Shown: one piece after another, positions 45,940 through 54,978 of the stretch | How positions within the stretch are numbered: position 1 is the stretch's first letter | Layout of the letters: each line of letters opens with the position of its first letter | From: Staphylococcus simiae | Lineage (GTDB): Bacteria; Bacillota; Bacilli; Staphylococcales; Staphylococcaceae | DNA: 64,000 nucleotides | Reading direction: 5' to 3' | Assembly (NCBI RefSeq): GCF_017357005.1 | Contig: NZ_CP071589.1 | Location: 682,001 to 746,000, forward strand | The notes under the pieces: generated by a model | What the model saw: the letters and a program-made list of their open reading frames with translations, nothing else | Told to the model about the DNA's origin: nothing | Databases searched by the model: none | Program-made: the position numbers and the translations under genes

Positions 45940-46701
45940 TTATAATAATAAAAGTACAATGGCTACACCAGCACCGATGGCGAATGAAGTGAGTGCTGCT
46001 TCAACACCACGTGACATACCAGCTAATAATTCACCAGCTAACAGATCACGAATGGCGTTAGTGATTAAAATACCAGGTACTAAAGGCATCACACTTGCAA
46101 TTGTAATAATATCTTGATTGGTTGCTATTCCTAATTTAGTGAAGGTAGCTGCAATAGAAATAACAACTGCAGCAGCAACAAATTCTGAGAAGAATTTAAT
46201 TTGGATATAACGTTGCACAAAACTAAAAGTTAAAAATGCGGCACCACCAGCAATAACAGCAATCCAGCAGTCTGAAGCTACGCCACCAAACATAAATAAG
46301 AAGAAACCACATGCTATAGCAGCGGCAAAAACGTTCATAATGAATGAATATTGTAGTGATGCATGTTGTAAATGAATAAATTCTGATTTAGCTTCATCAA
46401 TAGTTAATTGTTGGTTTGAAATTTTACGGGATAAACTGTTAGTTAATGCAATTTTTTCAAGGTCAGTCGTACGTTCACGTATTCTAATTAAGCGTGTATT
46501 CGTTCGATCATTTAAAGAAAAAATAATCGCAGTCGAACTAACAAAGCTATATGTATTATGAAGCCCATAACTATGAGCAATTCTATTCATAGTATCTTCA
46601 ACACGATATGTTTCTGCACCGGATTCAAGTAAAATTCTTCCAGCTATTAACACTACGTCAATCACTTTATTTTCATCAATGATAGTGATTGAATCAGGCA
46701 T
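45940..46701 (-). CDS. ThrE-family exporter, large subunit (DUF1212)
   Basis: 253 residues. Soluble N-terminal region (about 1-110) with LLESGAETYRVEDTMNRIA, the DUF1212 signature, then about five helices with ASVMPLVPGILITNAIRDLLAGELLAG (core MPLVPG). Partner of the DUF3815 protein downstream; together equivalent to ThrE, exporting threonine/serine or related compounds. Start at MPDSITI, with GGAGGTG upstream; five more codons leftward are unlikely. Confidence 0.85.
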   Translation of the reverse strand: MPDSITIIDENKVIDVVLIAGRILLESGAETYRVEDTMNRIAHSYGLHNTYSFVSSTAIIFSLNDRTNTRLIRIRERTTDLEKIALTNSLSRKISNQQLTIDEAKSEFIHLQHASLQYSFIMNVFAAAIACGFFLFMFGGVASDCWIAVIAGGAAFLTFSFVQRYIQIKFFSEFVAAAVVISIAATFTKLGIATNQDIITIASVMPLVPGILITNAIRDLLAGELLAGMSRGVEAALTSFAIGAGVAIVLLLL

Positions 46702-46816
46702 ACATGTCACCTCCACAATAAATAATTTAAAAATTTGAATAATTGAAGTTTACAACTTGTTATGCCAACTTTCAATAGACAGTTGGTATTAATTACATAG
46801 AGAGCTAAAATAAAAA

Positions 46817-46878
46817 AATAAACTGCTAATAAAAGTTAACGCTATTTCATGACAGCGCTAAAATTACATTAGCAGTTA
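46817..46878 (-). terminator. Terminator after gdpS
   Basis: Minus strand AACTGCTAATG..ATTAGCAGTT with an inner AGCGCTGTCATGAAATAGCG stem, followed by TATTTTTTT. Confidence 0.8.
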
Positions 46879-46884
46879 AATTAT

Positions 46885-47955
46885 TTACAGTTGAATGATT
46901 GGATTAAACATTACTTTGTTTCGTCCTTCATTTTTTGCTACATGTACCATATCATCAGCATCTTTAAAAACTTTACGTTGTGATTTTGGGTCGTCAGCAG
47001 TTAAATAACCGACACCAATTGATACTGATAATTTAATGACTTCTTTATCTGGAAGGTGGAATGATGATTTTTCTACTCCAGAACGAATATTTTCAGCAAG
47101 TCTAACACTTTGATCTAAAGTATAACCTGCGATAACAACTGAAAATTCTTCGCCACCATTTCTGAAAATCTTAAATTGAGTTGGTACATAATTTTTTAAT
47201 AGTTGTGACATTTGTTTTAATACTGCATCACCTGATTTGTGTGAGTATGTATCGTTGACATCTTTAAAGCCGTCGATATCAATTAATAATAATGCGATAC
47301 TTTGGTTGTCTTGTTCAGCCTTACGAGATACCTCATTTAAATGACGATCAAATTCTTTAACATTACCTAAACCGGTTAAGTAATCGTACTTATCTTCATT
47401 TTCATAGCGATTGACTAATGAGAAAAAATGCCAAATGTCTACAAAAGTGATTGCAGAAGCTAAAGTTATAATTAGTGACATTGGAATTAAAATTATCACT
47501 TCATTTAAACTATATAAAGGACTGACAAGTGCAATTCCAAATAATATAATTATTGTAATAACATTAAGAATGAGTAACGCAATAATATCATTTTGTTTTA
47601 AAAATGGTCCAATAGCACTAGTTACTGCTGCAATAACAAGTAAAGTAACGCCATACATAATTGAATTGTCAAAGACAACAATTTCAACAATGGATACAAT
47701 AACCGTTGCAGATAGTGTATATACCATATTAGTGTAACGACCTAAAAATAATAACGGAACAAATGTTAAATGTATTAAGTACTCACCTCTATATGGAATA
47801 GGGTATACTGATAATAATAATGAAACAATTGTCATGAGAACAGTTACATATCCTTTTGAGAAAACCATGCGTTTATTTTCGGAATACTGTAATCTGTGAA
47901 ATAAATATATACCAGCGACAATAACAGATATATTATAAATGAAAGCTTCGAACAT
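46885..47955 (-). CDS. gdpS: GGDEF-domain membrane protein GdpS
   Basis: 356 residues. About six N-terminal membrane helices (5TMR-LYT-like, 5-185), then a GGDEF domain (about 190-350) with [24 protein letters not shown] and the active-site GGEEF in [13 protein letters not shown]; the I-site RxxD upstream is not evident. The motif is intact, but staphylococci lack other cyclic-di-GMP machinery, and published work on S. epidermidis and S. aureus GdpS found effects (biofilm, protein A) independent of c-di-GMP synthesis. Monocistronic. Confidence 0.93.
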   Translation of the reverse strand: MFEAFIYNISVIVAGIYLFHRLQYSENKRMVFSKGYVTVLMTIVSLLLSVYPIPYRGEYLIHLTFVPLLFLGRYTNMVYTLSATVIVSIVEIVVFDNSIMYGVTLLVIAAVTSAIGPFLKQNDIIALLILNVITIIILFGIALVSPLYSLNEVIILIPMSLIITLASAITFVDIWHFFSLVNRYENEDKYDYLTGLGNVKEFDRHLNEVSRKAEQDNQSIALLLIDIDGFKDVNDTYSHKSGDAVLKQMSQLLKNYVPTQFKIFRNGGEEFSVVIAGYTLDQSVRLAENIRSGVEKSSFHLPDKEVIKLSVSIGVGYLTADDPKSQRKVFKDADDMVHVAKNEGRNKVMFNPIIQL

Positions 47956-48204
47956 ATCTTAATCGACTCCTTTAATTGACCACTAGCTATTGTAAGTGAA
48001 AACTTACATTTTGTCATTAGTTAACAGATAAAATAACTTAATCTAGTGACATTAATGTTAAAATGTTCACTTAAATGTTATGATTAGAAAATAATTTGTT
48101 TACATAAATAAATATAAACGATATTAATGAAAATAGTTGCATATTAAAATAAAGTGATATATAGATAAATACATTAATGAAAATATCATATGATATATAG
48201 TATA
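47956..48204. other. gdpS upstream intergenic stretch
   Basis: AT-rich, no gene. ATTAATGAAAATA occurs twice (about 48124 and 48173). No clear promoter or riboswitch recognised. Confidence 0.4.
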
Positions 48205-48313
48205 AGCCTGGAACAACAGCATTATATAGTTAATATGATGTAAATAGGTGTAACTTTCTGGCTTATAAATAATGATCTATCAATGTTTTATTATACTAGT
48301 TAGTCTTGCCAGG
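48205..48313 (+). repeat. Dispersed intergenic repeat R1, copy g
   Basis: AGCCTGGAACAACAGCATT .. CTTTCTGGC .. TGATCTATCAATGTTTTA .. AGTTAGTCTTGCCAGG, R1 blocks in forward order; diverged and lacking the right-hand TAATTATTTCTGTCC end. Confidence 0.7.
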
Positions 48314-48505
48314 TTAAGTAGAATCCGACATAGAAAAATTAAAAAGGATTACAATTGATGTGAAAAAGGTTTACAGTTTATTAATTCATAATAAACTGCA
48401 TAAGATTTTCTAGCTACATTAGATAGCAGAAACTCTAACATGCAATGCAGGGACCAACATAGAAAAACTGGTTATCCAGTTTTTTCAGGCAATGAAGGTT
48501 GGGCA
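48314..48505. repeat. STAR-like array, right of gdpS (inverted relative to 43685-43905)
   Basis: In reverse complement it reads GCCCAACCTTCATTGCCTG, AACTGGATAACCAGTTTTTC, TATGTTGGTCCCTGCATTG and later ATGTCGGATTC, i.e. degenerate STAR units in the opposite orientation to the left array. It also shares AGGATTACAATTGATG with the left array's CAATTGTAATCCTT in inverse. Confidence 0.7.
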
Positions 48506-48539
48506 AGAGCTAGTAAAGATTAAAAATCTAACTAGCTCT
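48506..48539. repeat. 34-bp palindrome, right copy of inverted pair
   Basis: Exact reverse complement of 43584-43617, about 4.9 kb away. Confidence 0.85.
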
Positions 48540-48569
48540 AAAATAATTTATATTGATGAAGGTGAATAA

Positions 48570-49637
48570 ATGGTTACATTACTCCTTATTGCTGTAACAA
48601 TGATTGTAAGTTTAATTATAACACCAATCGTTATTGCAATTTCAAAGCGTTTAAATTTAGTAGATAAACCAAATTTTCGAAAAGTACATACTAAACCTAT
48701 ATCAATGATGGGTGGTACAGTGATTTTATTTTCTTTTTTAATTGGCATTTGGATTGGCAAGCCTATTGAATCAGAAGTTAAACCCCTTATCATTGGGGCA
48801 ATCATTATGTATTTATTAGGTCTCATCGATGATATATATGATTTAAAACCATATATTAAATTAGCTGGCCAAATCGTTGCTGCTTTAGTGGTTGCATTTT
48901 ATGGTGTAACGATTGATTTTATTTCATTACCCATGGGTGCGACGATACATTTTGGCTTTTTAAGTGTTCCAATTACTGTTATTTGGATTGTAGCTATTAC
49001 AAACGCTATTAATTTGATTGATGGACTAGATGGTCTTGCCTCCGGAGTTTCAGCAATTGGATTAATGACTATAGGATTTATTGCGATTTTACAAGCTAAT
49101 ATCTTTATAACAATGATTTGTTGTGTCTTACTTGGATCATTATTAGGATTTTTATTTTATAATTTTCACCCTGCAAAAATATTTCTTGGAGATAGTGGGG
49201 CGTTAATGATTGGCTTTATAATAGGGTTTTTATCATTATTAGGTTTTAAAAACATTACAATCATTGCTTTATTCTTCCCGATAGTCATCTTAGCAGTGCC
49301 TTTTATCGATACTTTATTTGCTATGATTCGTAGAGTTAAAAAAGGACAACATATTATGCAAGCAGATAAGTCACACTTGCATCATAAGTTGTTAGCGTTA
49401 GGTTATACACATAGACAAACAGTATTGTTAATTTATTCCATATCTATATTGTTTAGTTTGTCTAGTATCATTCTTTATGTTTCTCCTCCAATTGGAGTTA
49501 TCTTTATGTTTATTTTGATTATTTTTTCAATTGAACTTATTGTCGAATTTACTGGCTTAATTGATAATAATTATAGACCGATTTTGAATTTAATTAGCCG
49601 TAAAACAAACAACAAAACACATCAATATAAAGAATAA
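48570..49637 (+). CDS. tagO: Undecaprenyl-phosphate GlcNAc-1-phosphate transferase TagO (TarO)
   Basis: 355 residues, PNPT family with about ten to eleven helices. Catalytic motifs: LLGLIDDIYDL, NAINLIDGLDGLASG, FHPAKIFLGDSGAL and the basic loop DKSHLHHKLLALG. It performs the first step of wall teichoic acid synthesis, moving GlcNAc-1-P to the lipid carrier; the same gene was called llm in S. aureus. RBS AAGGTG nine bases upstream. Monocistronic, closed by a terminator. Confidence 0.95.
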   Translation: MVTLLLIAVTMIVSLIITPIVIAISKRLNLVDKPNFRKVHTKPISMMGGTVILFSFLIGIWIGKPIESEVKPLIIGAIIMYLLGLIDDIYDLKPYIKLAGQIVAALVVAFYGVTIDFISLPMGATIHFGFLSVPITVIWIVAITNAINLIDGLDGLASGVSAIGLMTIGFIAILQANIFITMICCVLLGSLLGFLFYNFHPAKIFLGDSGALMIGFIIGFLSLLGFKNITIIALFFPIVILAVPFIDTLFAMIRRVKKGQHIMQADKSHLHHKLLALGYTHRQTVLLIYSISILFSLSSIILYVSPPIGVIFMFILIIFSIELIVEFTGLIDNNYRPILNLISRKTNNKTHQYKE

Positions 49638-49656
49638 TAGTGATGATATATAAATT

Positions 49657-49728
49657 AAACTCTAGTAATAGTTCTATCATACTGATCTTTGAATAGGATG
49701 AGTCGATATAGTATTACTAGAGTTTTTT
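49657..49728 (+). terminator. Terminator after tagO
   Basis: AAACTCTAGTAATA pairs with TATTACTAGAGTTT, enclosing a 35-base loop, then TTTT. Possibly bidirectional. Confidence 0.85.
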
Positions 49729-49794
49729 AATTGATTTTATGACTATACTGGTTGATATTAAAATTTAAATCAATGATTGAACATATGTTTAGCA

Positions 49795-50436
49795 CTATGT
49801 TGTAGGAATATCAAACGGTAATAATTTAGGATCTTCTTCAATTAAATCATAATTTCCTGCAGTAATTTTATTTAAGAAATTGATGAAGTCTTCATAATCA
49901 CTTTTAACAACATCGATATGATAACTGACTTTATCAGTATAACTTTGATTTCTTAATAAAAATGAAGTTGAAGCAAGTTCATATTCAAATTTACCAGTTT
50001 GATCGTAATTTAAAGTCACGATACAAGGAATAGCTTCACGCAATTCAACACGACCACTATCGTAAATAACGTCTCTAACAGCACCGCTATATGCACGAAT
50101 TAAGCCGCCACCACCTAATTTAATACCACCAAAATATCTTGTGACGACGACACAAGCATCATGTATGTCTAACTTTTTTAAAATGTCGAGCATAGGAATA
50201 CCTGCAGTACCAGTTGGCTCACCATCGTCATTAGCTTTTTGAATATTCATTTCAGGACCAACTGTATAAGCAGAACAGTTATGTGTTGCATCTTTATGTT
50301 CTGCTTTAATGGTGTTAATAAAATCTTTTGCTTCATCTTCAGATTGTACAGGTTTAATATGAGCAATAAATCTAGACTTATTAATTACATTTTCTATTGT
50401 ATGTTCTTGTTTAATTGTAATAATATGTTTTGTCAT
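49795..50436 (-). CDS. YigZ/IMPACT-family protein
   Basis: 213 residues. N-terminal UPF0029/Impact domain: INKSRFIAHI, ATHNCSAYTVG, DDGEPTGTAGIPMLDIL and VVTRYFGGIKLGGGGLIRAYS; C-terminal DUF1949 ferredoxin-like domain (about 140-205). Family members are implicated in translation regulation in eukaryotes; the bacterial role is unclear. RBS AAGGAG. Divergent from degV. Confidence 0.9.
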   Translation of the reverse strand: MTKHIITIKQEHTIENVINKSRFIAHIKPVQSEDEAKDFINTIKAEHKDATHNCSAYTVGPEMNIQKANDDGEPTGTAGIPMLDILKKLDIHDACVVVTRYFGGIKLGGGGLIRAYSGAVRDVIYDSGRVELREAIPCIVTLNYDQTGKFEYELASTSFLLRNQSYTDKVSYHIDVVKSDYEDFINFLNKITAGNYDLIEEDPKLLPFDIPTT

Positions 50437-50580
50437 AATAACTCCTTACCTAATATCTACTTTTGGCTATTAATCTTTATTATACACTGATGAGCTTATA
50501 ACTATAAATCCTTTGATTAGCATTTTCTTTTTAGTGAAATTATTGTATTATGACTATGAGTATAATTGAGGAGGACGACT

Positions 50581-51447
50581 ATGAAGATTGCTGTAATGAC
50601 TGATTCTACAAGCTATCTGTCGCAAGAGTTAATAGATAAATATAATATTCCGATAGCACCTTTGAGCGTGACTTTTGATAATGGTGAAAATTTCACTGAA
50701 AAAACTGATATAAATATGGACGATTTTTATAGTCAAATGTCAAATTCGCAAACAATACCAACAACAAGTCAACCTGCCATTGGAGAATGGTTATCTAATT
50801 ATGAATCATTAAGAGAACAAGGCTATTCTGATATTATTGTCGTGTGCCTATCTAGTGGTATTAGTGGAAGTTTTCAGTCTGCTAAGCAAGCTGGTGATAT
50901 GGTTGATGGTATTAATATCCATGCATTTGATAGTAAGCTTGCAACGATGATGGAAGGGTGCTATGTGTTACGTGCAATTGAAATGGTCGAACAAGGATAT
51001 GAGCCACAACAAATTATTGATGATTTATTAGATATGCGCAATAATACAGGCGCTTATTTAATTGTTGATGATTTGAAGAACCTTCAAAAAAGTGGACGCA
51101 TCACAGGTGCACAAGCCTGGGTTGGAACTTTATTGAAAATGAAACCTGTACTTAAATTTGACGATGGTAAAATTGTACCTGATGAAAAAGTACGTACTAA
51201 AAAACGTGCCATTCAAGCGCTAGAAAATAAAATTTTAGATATTGTTAAAGATTATGATGAAGTTACTTTGTTTGTAATTAATGGTGATCATTTTGAAGAT
51301 GGTCAAGCACTATATAAAAAATTACAATCTGAATGTCCAAATAACTATCAAGTTGCATATTCAGAATTTGGACCAGTAGTAGCAGCACATTTAGGTTCTG
51401 GTGGATTAGGTTTAGGTTATGTAGGAAGAAAAATTAGGTTAACGTAA
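50581..51447 (+). CDS. DegV-family fatty-acid-binding protein
   Basis: 288 residues. [16 protein letters not shown] and [10 protein letters not shown], then [12 protein letters not shown] and [20 protein letters not shown], then [19 protein letters not shown]: the DegV signatures. DegV/FakB proteins bind fatty acids for the FakA kinase; staphylococci have FakB1, FakB2 and further DegV homologues, and which one this is I cannot fix. Start at 50581 with GAGGAGG eight bases upstream. Confidence 0.88.
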   Translation: MKIAVMTDSTSYLSQELIDKYNIPIAPLSVTFDNGENFTEKTDINMDDFYSQMSNSQTIPTTSQPAIGEWLSNYESLREQGYSDIIVVCLSSGISGSFQSAKQAGDMVDGINIHAFDSKLATMMEGCYVLRAIEMVEQGYEPQQIIDDLLDMRNNTGAYLIVDDLKNLQKSGRITGAQAWVGTLLKMKPVLKFDDGKIVPDEKVRTKKRAIQALENKILDIVKDYDEVTLFVINGDHFEDGQALYKKLQSECPNNYQVAYSEFGPVVAAHLGSGGLGLGYVGRKIRLT

Positions 51448-51689
51448 CAATATATTTAATCAATAGTTATAAAGTCTATATTATTAAATGATTATGCGTA
51501 TAACTGTTAATCGATGAGGTTCAAACCTTAAATTAATAGTTTAAATACCACTAGCATTTAATATATAGGCTTTTTTAATTTAGACAGTTTGATTTTAATA
51601 TTATAACTGTATAAAAAAGAAAATAAGATGTTTAAAATTTTTCCTTAGAACTATGAAAAATTATATGTATATATTTAAAAGGTGATAAA

Positions 51690-52979
51690 TTGAAACATTA
51701 TGGAAAATTAATCCATCCTCAAACAATAATAACTACTGAACAAGTTCAATCTATAAGTCCTGGTGTTATAAAGAAAAAGGGTAGAGACTTTTGTATTCAA
51801 TGTGAAAGTGATTTGCCAAGTCATTTTCATAGTTATATATCTGATATTACCAATGATAAAATTATATATTGCAGAAACTGTATACAATTAGGGCGAATGG
51901 ATAATGTAACACATTATCGACGCATTCAAAGTGTCAATGTCTCATCTAAAGCGTGTTATGATCTAGCATTCGAGTTATCTGAACAACAACAATATGCTTC
52001 AAATATAATTGTGGAAGCTGTTAAGATAAGGCAAACTGTTCTATTATATGCAGTTACAGGAGCTGGCAAAACTGAAATGATGTTTAAAGGGATACAGCAA
52101 GCAAGACAAAATGGAGACAATGTTGCTATAGTATCTCCAAGAGTTGATGTGGTGATTGAAATTAGCCAACGTATTAAAGAAGCATTTAAAGATGAAGAAA
52201 TAGACATTTTGCATCAACAGTCGCAACAACAATTTAATGGACATTTTATTATTGCAACAGTACATCAATTGTATCGCTTTAAAGGTCATTTTGATGTAGT
52301 GTTTATTGATGAAGTAGATGCTTTTCCTTTATCAATGGATGCTTCATTACAACAGACGATTAAGAGCGCTACTAAAACAACATGCACAATTATTTATATG
52401 ACTGCAACACCTCCCAAGCAGTTATTGCGTAACATTCCGACAAACAATATAGTTAAATTACCTGCGCGTTTTCATAGACAACCATTACTACTCCCTTCTT
52501 TTAAATATTTCAAATTAACTCCAAACAAAAGACAAACTTTATTATTAAACATGATCATGCAACAAATTCGAAGTCAACGTTTTACATTAGTTTTCTTTAA
52601 CAATATAGATACTATGATTACAACGTATCAAACTTATCAACAAATATTGAACAATTTAACTTATGTTTATAGTTCTGATGCTTTTCGTTTTGAAAAAGTA
52701 GAACGATTGAGAAAAGGTGACTATCAAGTTTTATTTACGACTACAATATTGGAACGAGGCTTTACCATGTCTAAGCTAGATGTTATTGTCATCGATTCAC
52801 ATACTTTTAATGAAGCGGCATTAATTCAAATTGCAGGTAGAGTAGGTAGGAAATTACAATCTACTAGTGGGCATGTTTGGTTTTTACATCAAGGTGTAAC
52901 TTTAGAAATGCTTAGAGCTAAAAGAAATATTGCTATGATGAATAAATTGGCACGTCAAAAAGGGTGGTTAGATGAATAA
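51690..52979 (+). CDS. comFA: Late competence helicase ComFA
   Basis: 429 residues from a TTG start with AAAGGTGAT upstream. An N-terminal four-Cys zinc site (CIQCES..YCRNCIQ, about 35-70) precedes a superfamily 2 helicase core: TGAGKTEM, VSPRVDV, FIDEVDAF (motif II), TATPPK, and LERGFTMSK with QIAGRVGRK (motif VI). Drives uptake of transforming DNA across the membrane. Overlaps comFC by eight bases. Frame intact. Confidence 0.93.
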   Translation: MKHYGKLIHPQTIITTEQVQSISPGVIKKKGRDFCIQCESDLPSHFHSYISDITNDKIIYCRNCIQLGRMDNVTHYRRIQSVNVSSKACYDLAFELSEQQQYASNIIVEAVKIRQTVLLYAVTGAGKTEMMFKGIQQARQNGDNVAIVSPRVDVVIEISQRIKEAFKDEEIDILHQQSQQQFNGHFIIATVHQLYRFKGHFDVVFIDEVDAFPLSMDASLQQTIKSATKTTCTIIYMTATPPKQLLRNIPTNNIVKLPARFHRQPLLLPSFKYFKLTPNKRQTLLLNMIMQQIRSQRFTLVFFNNIDTMITTYQTYQQILNNLTYVYSSDAFRFEKVERLRKGDYQVLFTTTILERGFTMSKLDVIVIDSHTFNEAALIQIAGRVGRKLQSTSGHVWFLHQGVTLEMLRAKRNIAMMNKLARQKGWLDE

Positions 52980-53646
52980 ATGTTTAGTTTGTAACGCTAA
53001 AATACCAGTTCAATATGATGTTTATCATTTTTTTACAGCTACGAAGACATTATGTGATACATGTCAACAACAGTTGTTGGAAATAAAAATTAACAACAAT
53101 AGCAAGCGATGTTTGAAATGTTTGAAAATATTGGACCATGAAGAACTAGAGTGCCAAGATTGTGCATTTTTATCACGACACTTCACATTAATGGACCAAC
53201 TGTATTGTAACTTTGAATATACAGGTATTATGAAAGACATTATACATCAGTTTAAATTTTTAAAAGATCAATATTTATGTCAACTTTTAGCAGAACTCAT
53301 TCAACTTCCGTCTACATCATATGATTTAATAGTACCAATTCCATCTTCAAATGAACGAGATAGACAAAGGACATTTAATCCAATTAGAGAAGTACTGAAA
53401 GCTAAAGGTATTCATTATGATAATATTCTTTGTGCTAAATATAGACCTAAACAGTATAATTTAACAAAGTATCAACGTATGACAATGGACAATCCATTTA
53501 CGATTGATGATAATATCGACTTAACCGACAAGGAAATATTGCTCGTTGATGATATTTATACAACAGGATTAACGATTCATCACGCAGGGTGTAAATTATA
53601 CGATAAAAATATCAGAAAATTCAAAGTGTTTGCGTTTGCACGATAG
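52972..53646 (+). CDS. comFC: ComFC phosphoribosyltransferase-like competence protein
   Basis: 224 residues. N-terminal Cys-rich zinc finger (CLVCNAK, CDTCQQQ, CLKCLK, CQDC), then a PRTase domain with the PRPP loop ILLVDDIYTTGLT (about 188-200). Partner of ComFA in transformation. Overlaps comFA; 60 bases before hpf. Confidence 0.93.
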   Translation: MNKCLVCNAKIPVQYDVYHFFTATKTLCDTCQQQLLEIKINNNSKRCLKCLKILDHEELECQDCAFLSRHFTLMDQLYCNFEYTGIMKDIIHQFKFLKDQYLCQLLAELIQLPSTSYDLIVPIPSSNERDRQRTFNPIREVLKAKGIHYDNILCAKYRPKQYNLTKYQRMTMDNPFTIDDNIDLTDKEILLVDDIYTTGLTIHHAGCKLYDKNIRKFKVFAFAR

Positions 53647-53706
53647 CATAAACGTGTTAATATATAATTAAGAGTTACCAATAAAGAGGTTTAAGGAGAG
53701 ATTACT

Positions 53707-54270
53707 ATGATTAGATTTGAAATTCATGGAGATAACCTCACTATCACAGATGCAATTCGCAACTATATTGAGGAAAAAATTGGTAAATTGGAGCGTTATT
53801 TTAATGACGTACCAAATGCAGTAGCACACGTGAAAGTTAAAACGTATTCAAACTCAGCAACTAAAATTGAAGTAACAATTCCTTTAAAAAATGTAACATT
53901 AAGAGCTGAAGAACGTAACGATGATTTATATGCAGGTATTGATTTAATTAATAGTAAACTTGAAAGACAAGTTAGAAAATATAAAACTCGAATCAATCGT
54001 AAGAGTCGTGATCGTGGGGACCAAGAAGTATTTGTCGCTGAACTTCAAGAAGCACCAGCAGACAATGAGGCTTCTGACGATAATGACATCGAAATTATTC
54101 GTTCTAAAGAATTCAGTTTGAAACCAATGGATTCTGAAGAAGCAGTACTACAAATGAATTTATTAGGCCATGATTTCTATGTCTTTACAGATAGAGAAAC
54201 AGATGGTACAAGTATTGTTTATCGTCGTAAAGATGGTAAATATGGACTTATTCAAACAACAGAACAATAA
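53707..54270 (+). CDS. hpf: Long-form ribosome hibernation promoting factor
   Basis: 187 residues. N-terminal HPF/RaiA domain (about 1-100: [52 protein letters not shown]) plus a linker (100-130) and the C-terminal dimerisation domain (about 130-187: [31 protein letters not shown]). The long form dimerises 70S into inactive 100S ribosomes. RBS AAGGAGAG. Own terminator. Confidence 0.96.
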   Translation: MIRFEIHGDNLTITDAIRNYIEEKIGKLERYFNDVPNAVAHVKVKTYSNSATKIEVTIPLKNVTLRAEERNDDLYAGIDLINSKLERQVRKYKTRINRKSRDRGDQEVFVAELQEAPADNEASDDNDIEIIRSKEFSLKPMDSEEAVLQMNLLGHDFYVFTDRETDGTSIVYRRKDGKYGLIQTTEQ

Positions 54271-54287
54271 GATAATATTCATTCAAG

Positions 54288-54318
54288 GCTGAGGCATTTA
54301 GTTGTCTCAGCTTTTTTG
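54288..54318 (+). terminator. Terminator after hpf
   Basis: GGCTGAG (54288-54294), with CTCAGCT..TTTTTT: GCTGAG pairs with CTCAGC, followed by six T. Confidence 0.8.
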
Positions 54319-54369
54319 TTGTAAAAACATCACAAACTATAGATTGTAAATAGAAATAAAATGGTACTT

Positions 54370-54512
54370 GAGCCTGAGACAAAAAGCATTTTGCACTAAT
54401 TGTCTGATTTTTAAAATGATGATAAATCCACATTTTAAAAGCATAGTCAGTCTTGTAAGAATGGGATTACGACATAATTTTTAAAAAATTATTTTTGTTA
54501 CACTCCCACTAC
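54370..54512 (+). repeat. Dispersed intergenic repeat R1, copy h
   Basis: GAGCCTGAGACAAAAAGCAT, AATTGTCTGATTTTT, GATAAATCCACATTTTA, AGTCAGTCTTGTAAGAATGG and ATTATTTTTGTTACACTCCC: all R1 blocks in order. Confidence 0.85.
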
Positions 54513-54978
54513 GATGTTGAAACATAAACTAATATTAAGTAATAGTAATAAGAAGTTAACTAGTCCTTCTTTTAATAATAAATTTAGAAATAACAAAAAG
54601 TAAGTAACAATTTTAAAAAGTAATTATAAGCGTGTCATCAAGAAATAGCTTAAGCAAATTGTTGAACGAAATAGTTATACTGTGATAATGTAAATTGATG
54701 TATATAATTGAAAATGGGATTAATTACACAGCGATTGTGATGATTAAATGATTAAAAGACTTTGTAGTTAGGATATACTATATTTTAGTCGAATAAATGG
54801 ATGTAATTTATAACGAATTAATATAAAATAAACTTGCTAACAACTTAATGATATGAAATACGTCATTATAAGATTATTATACAATTGTCAAATGAGTGAA
54901 TAAGTATAATTTTATATCTATAAATGATAAGATAAATTGTTGAAGGCTAAAGAGTTTGAAGCTAAAGGAGCGAACATA
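54513..54978 (+). promoter_or_regulatory. secA upstream region, long AT-rich leader
   Basis: 466 bases with no convincing gene. One possible promoter is TTGAAC (54662-54667), 16 bases, GATAAT (54684-54689), which would give a leader of about 285 bases. No terminator or known riboswitch recognised. Confidence 0.35.
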
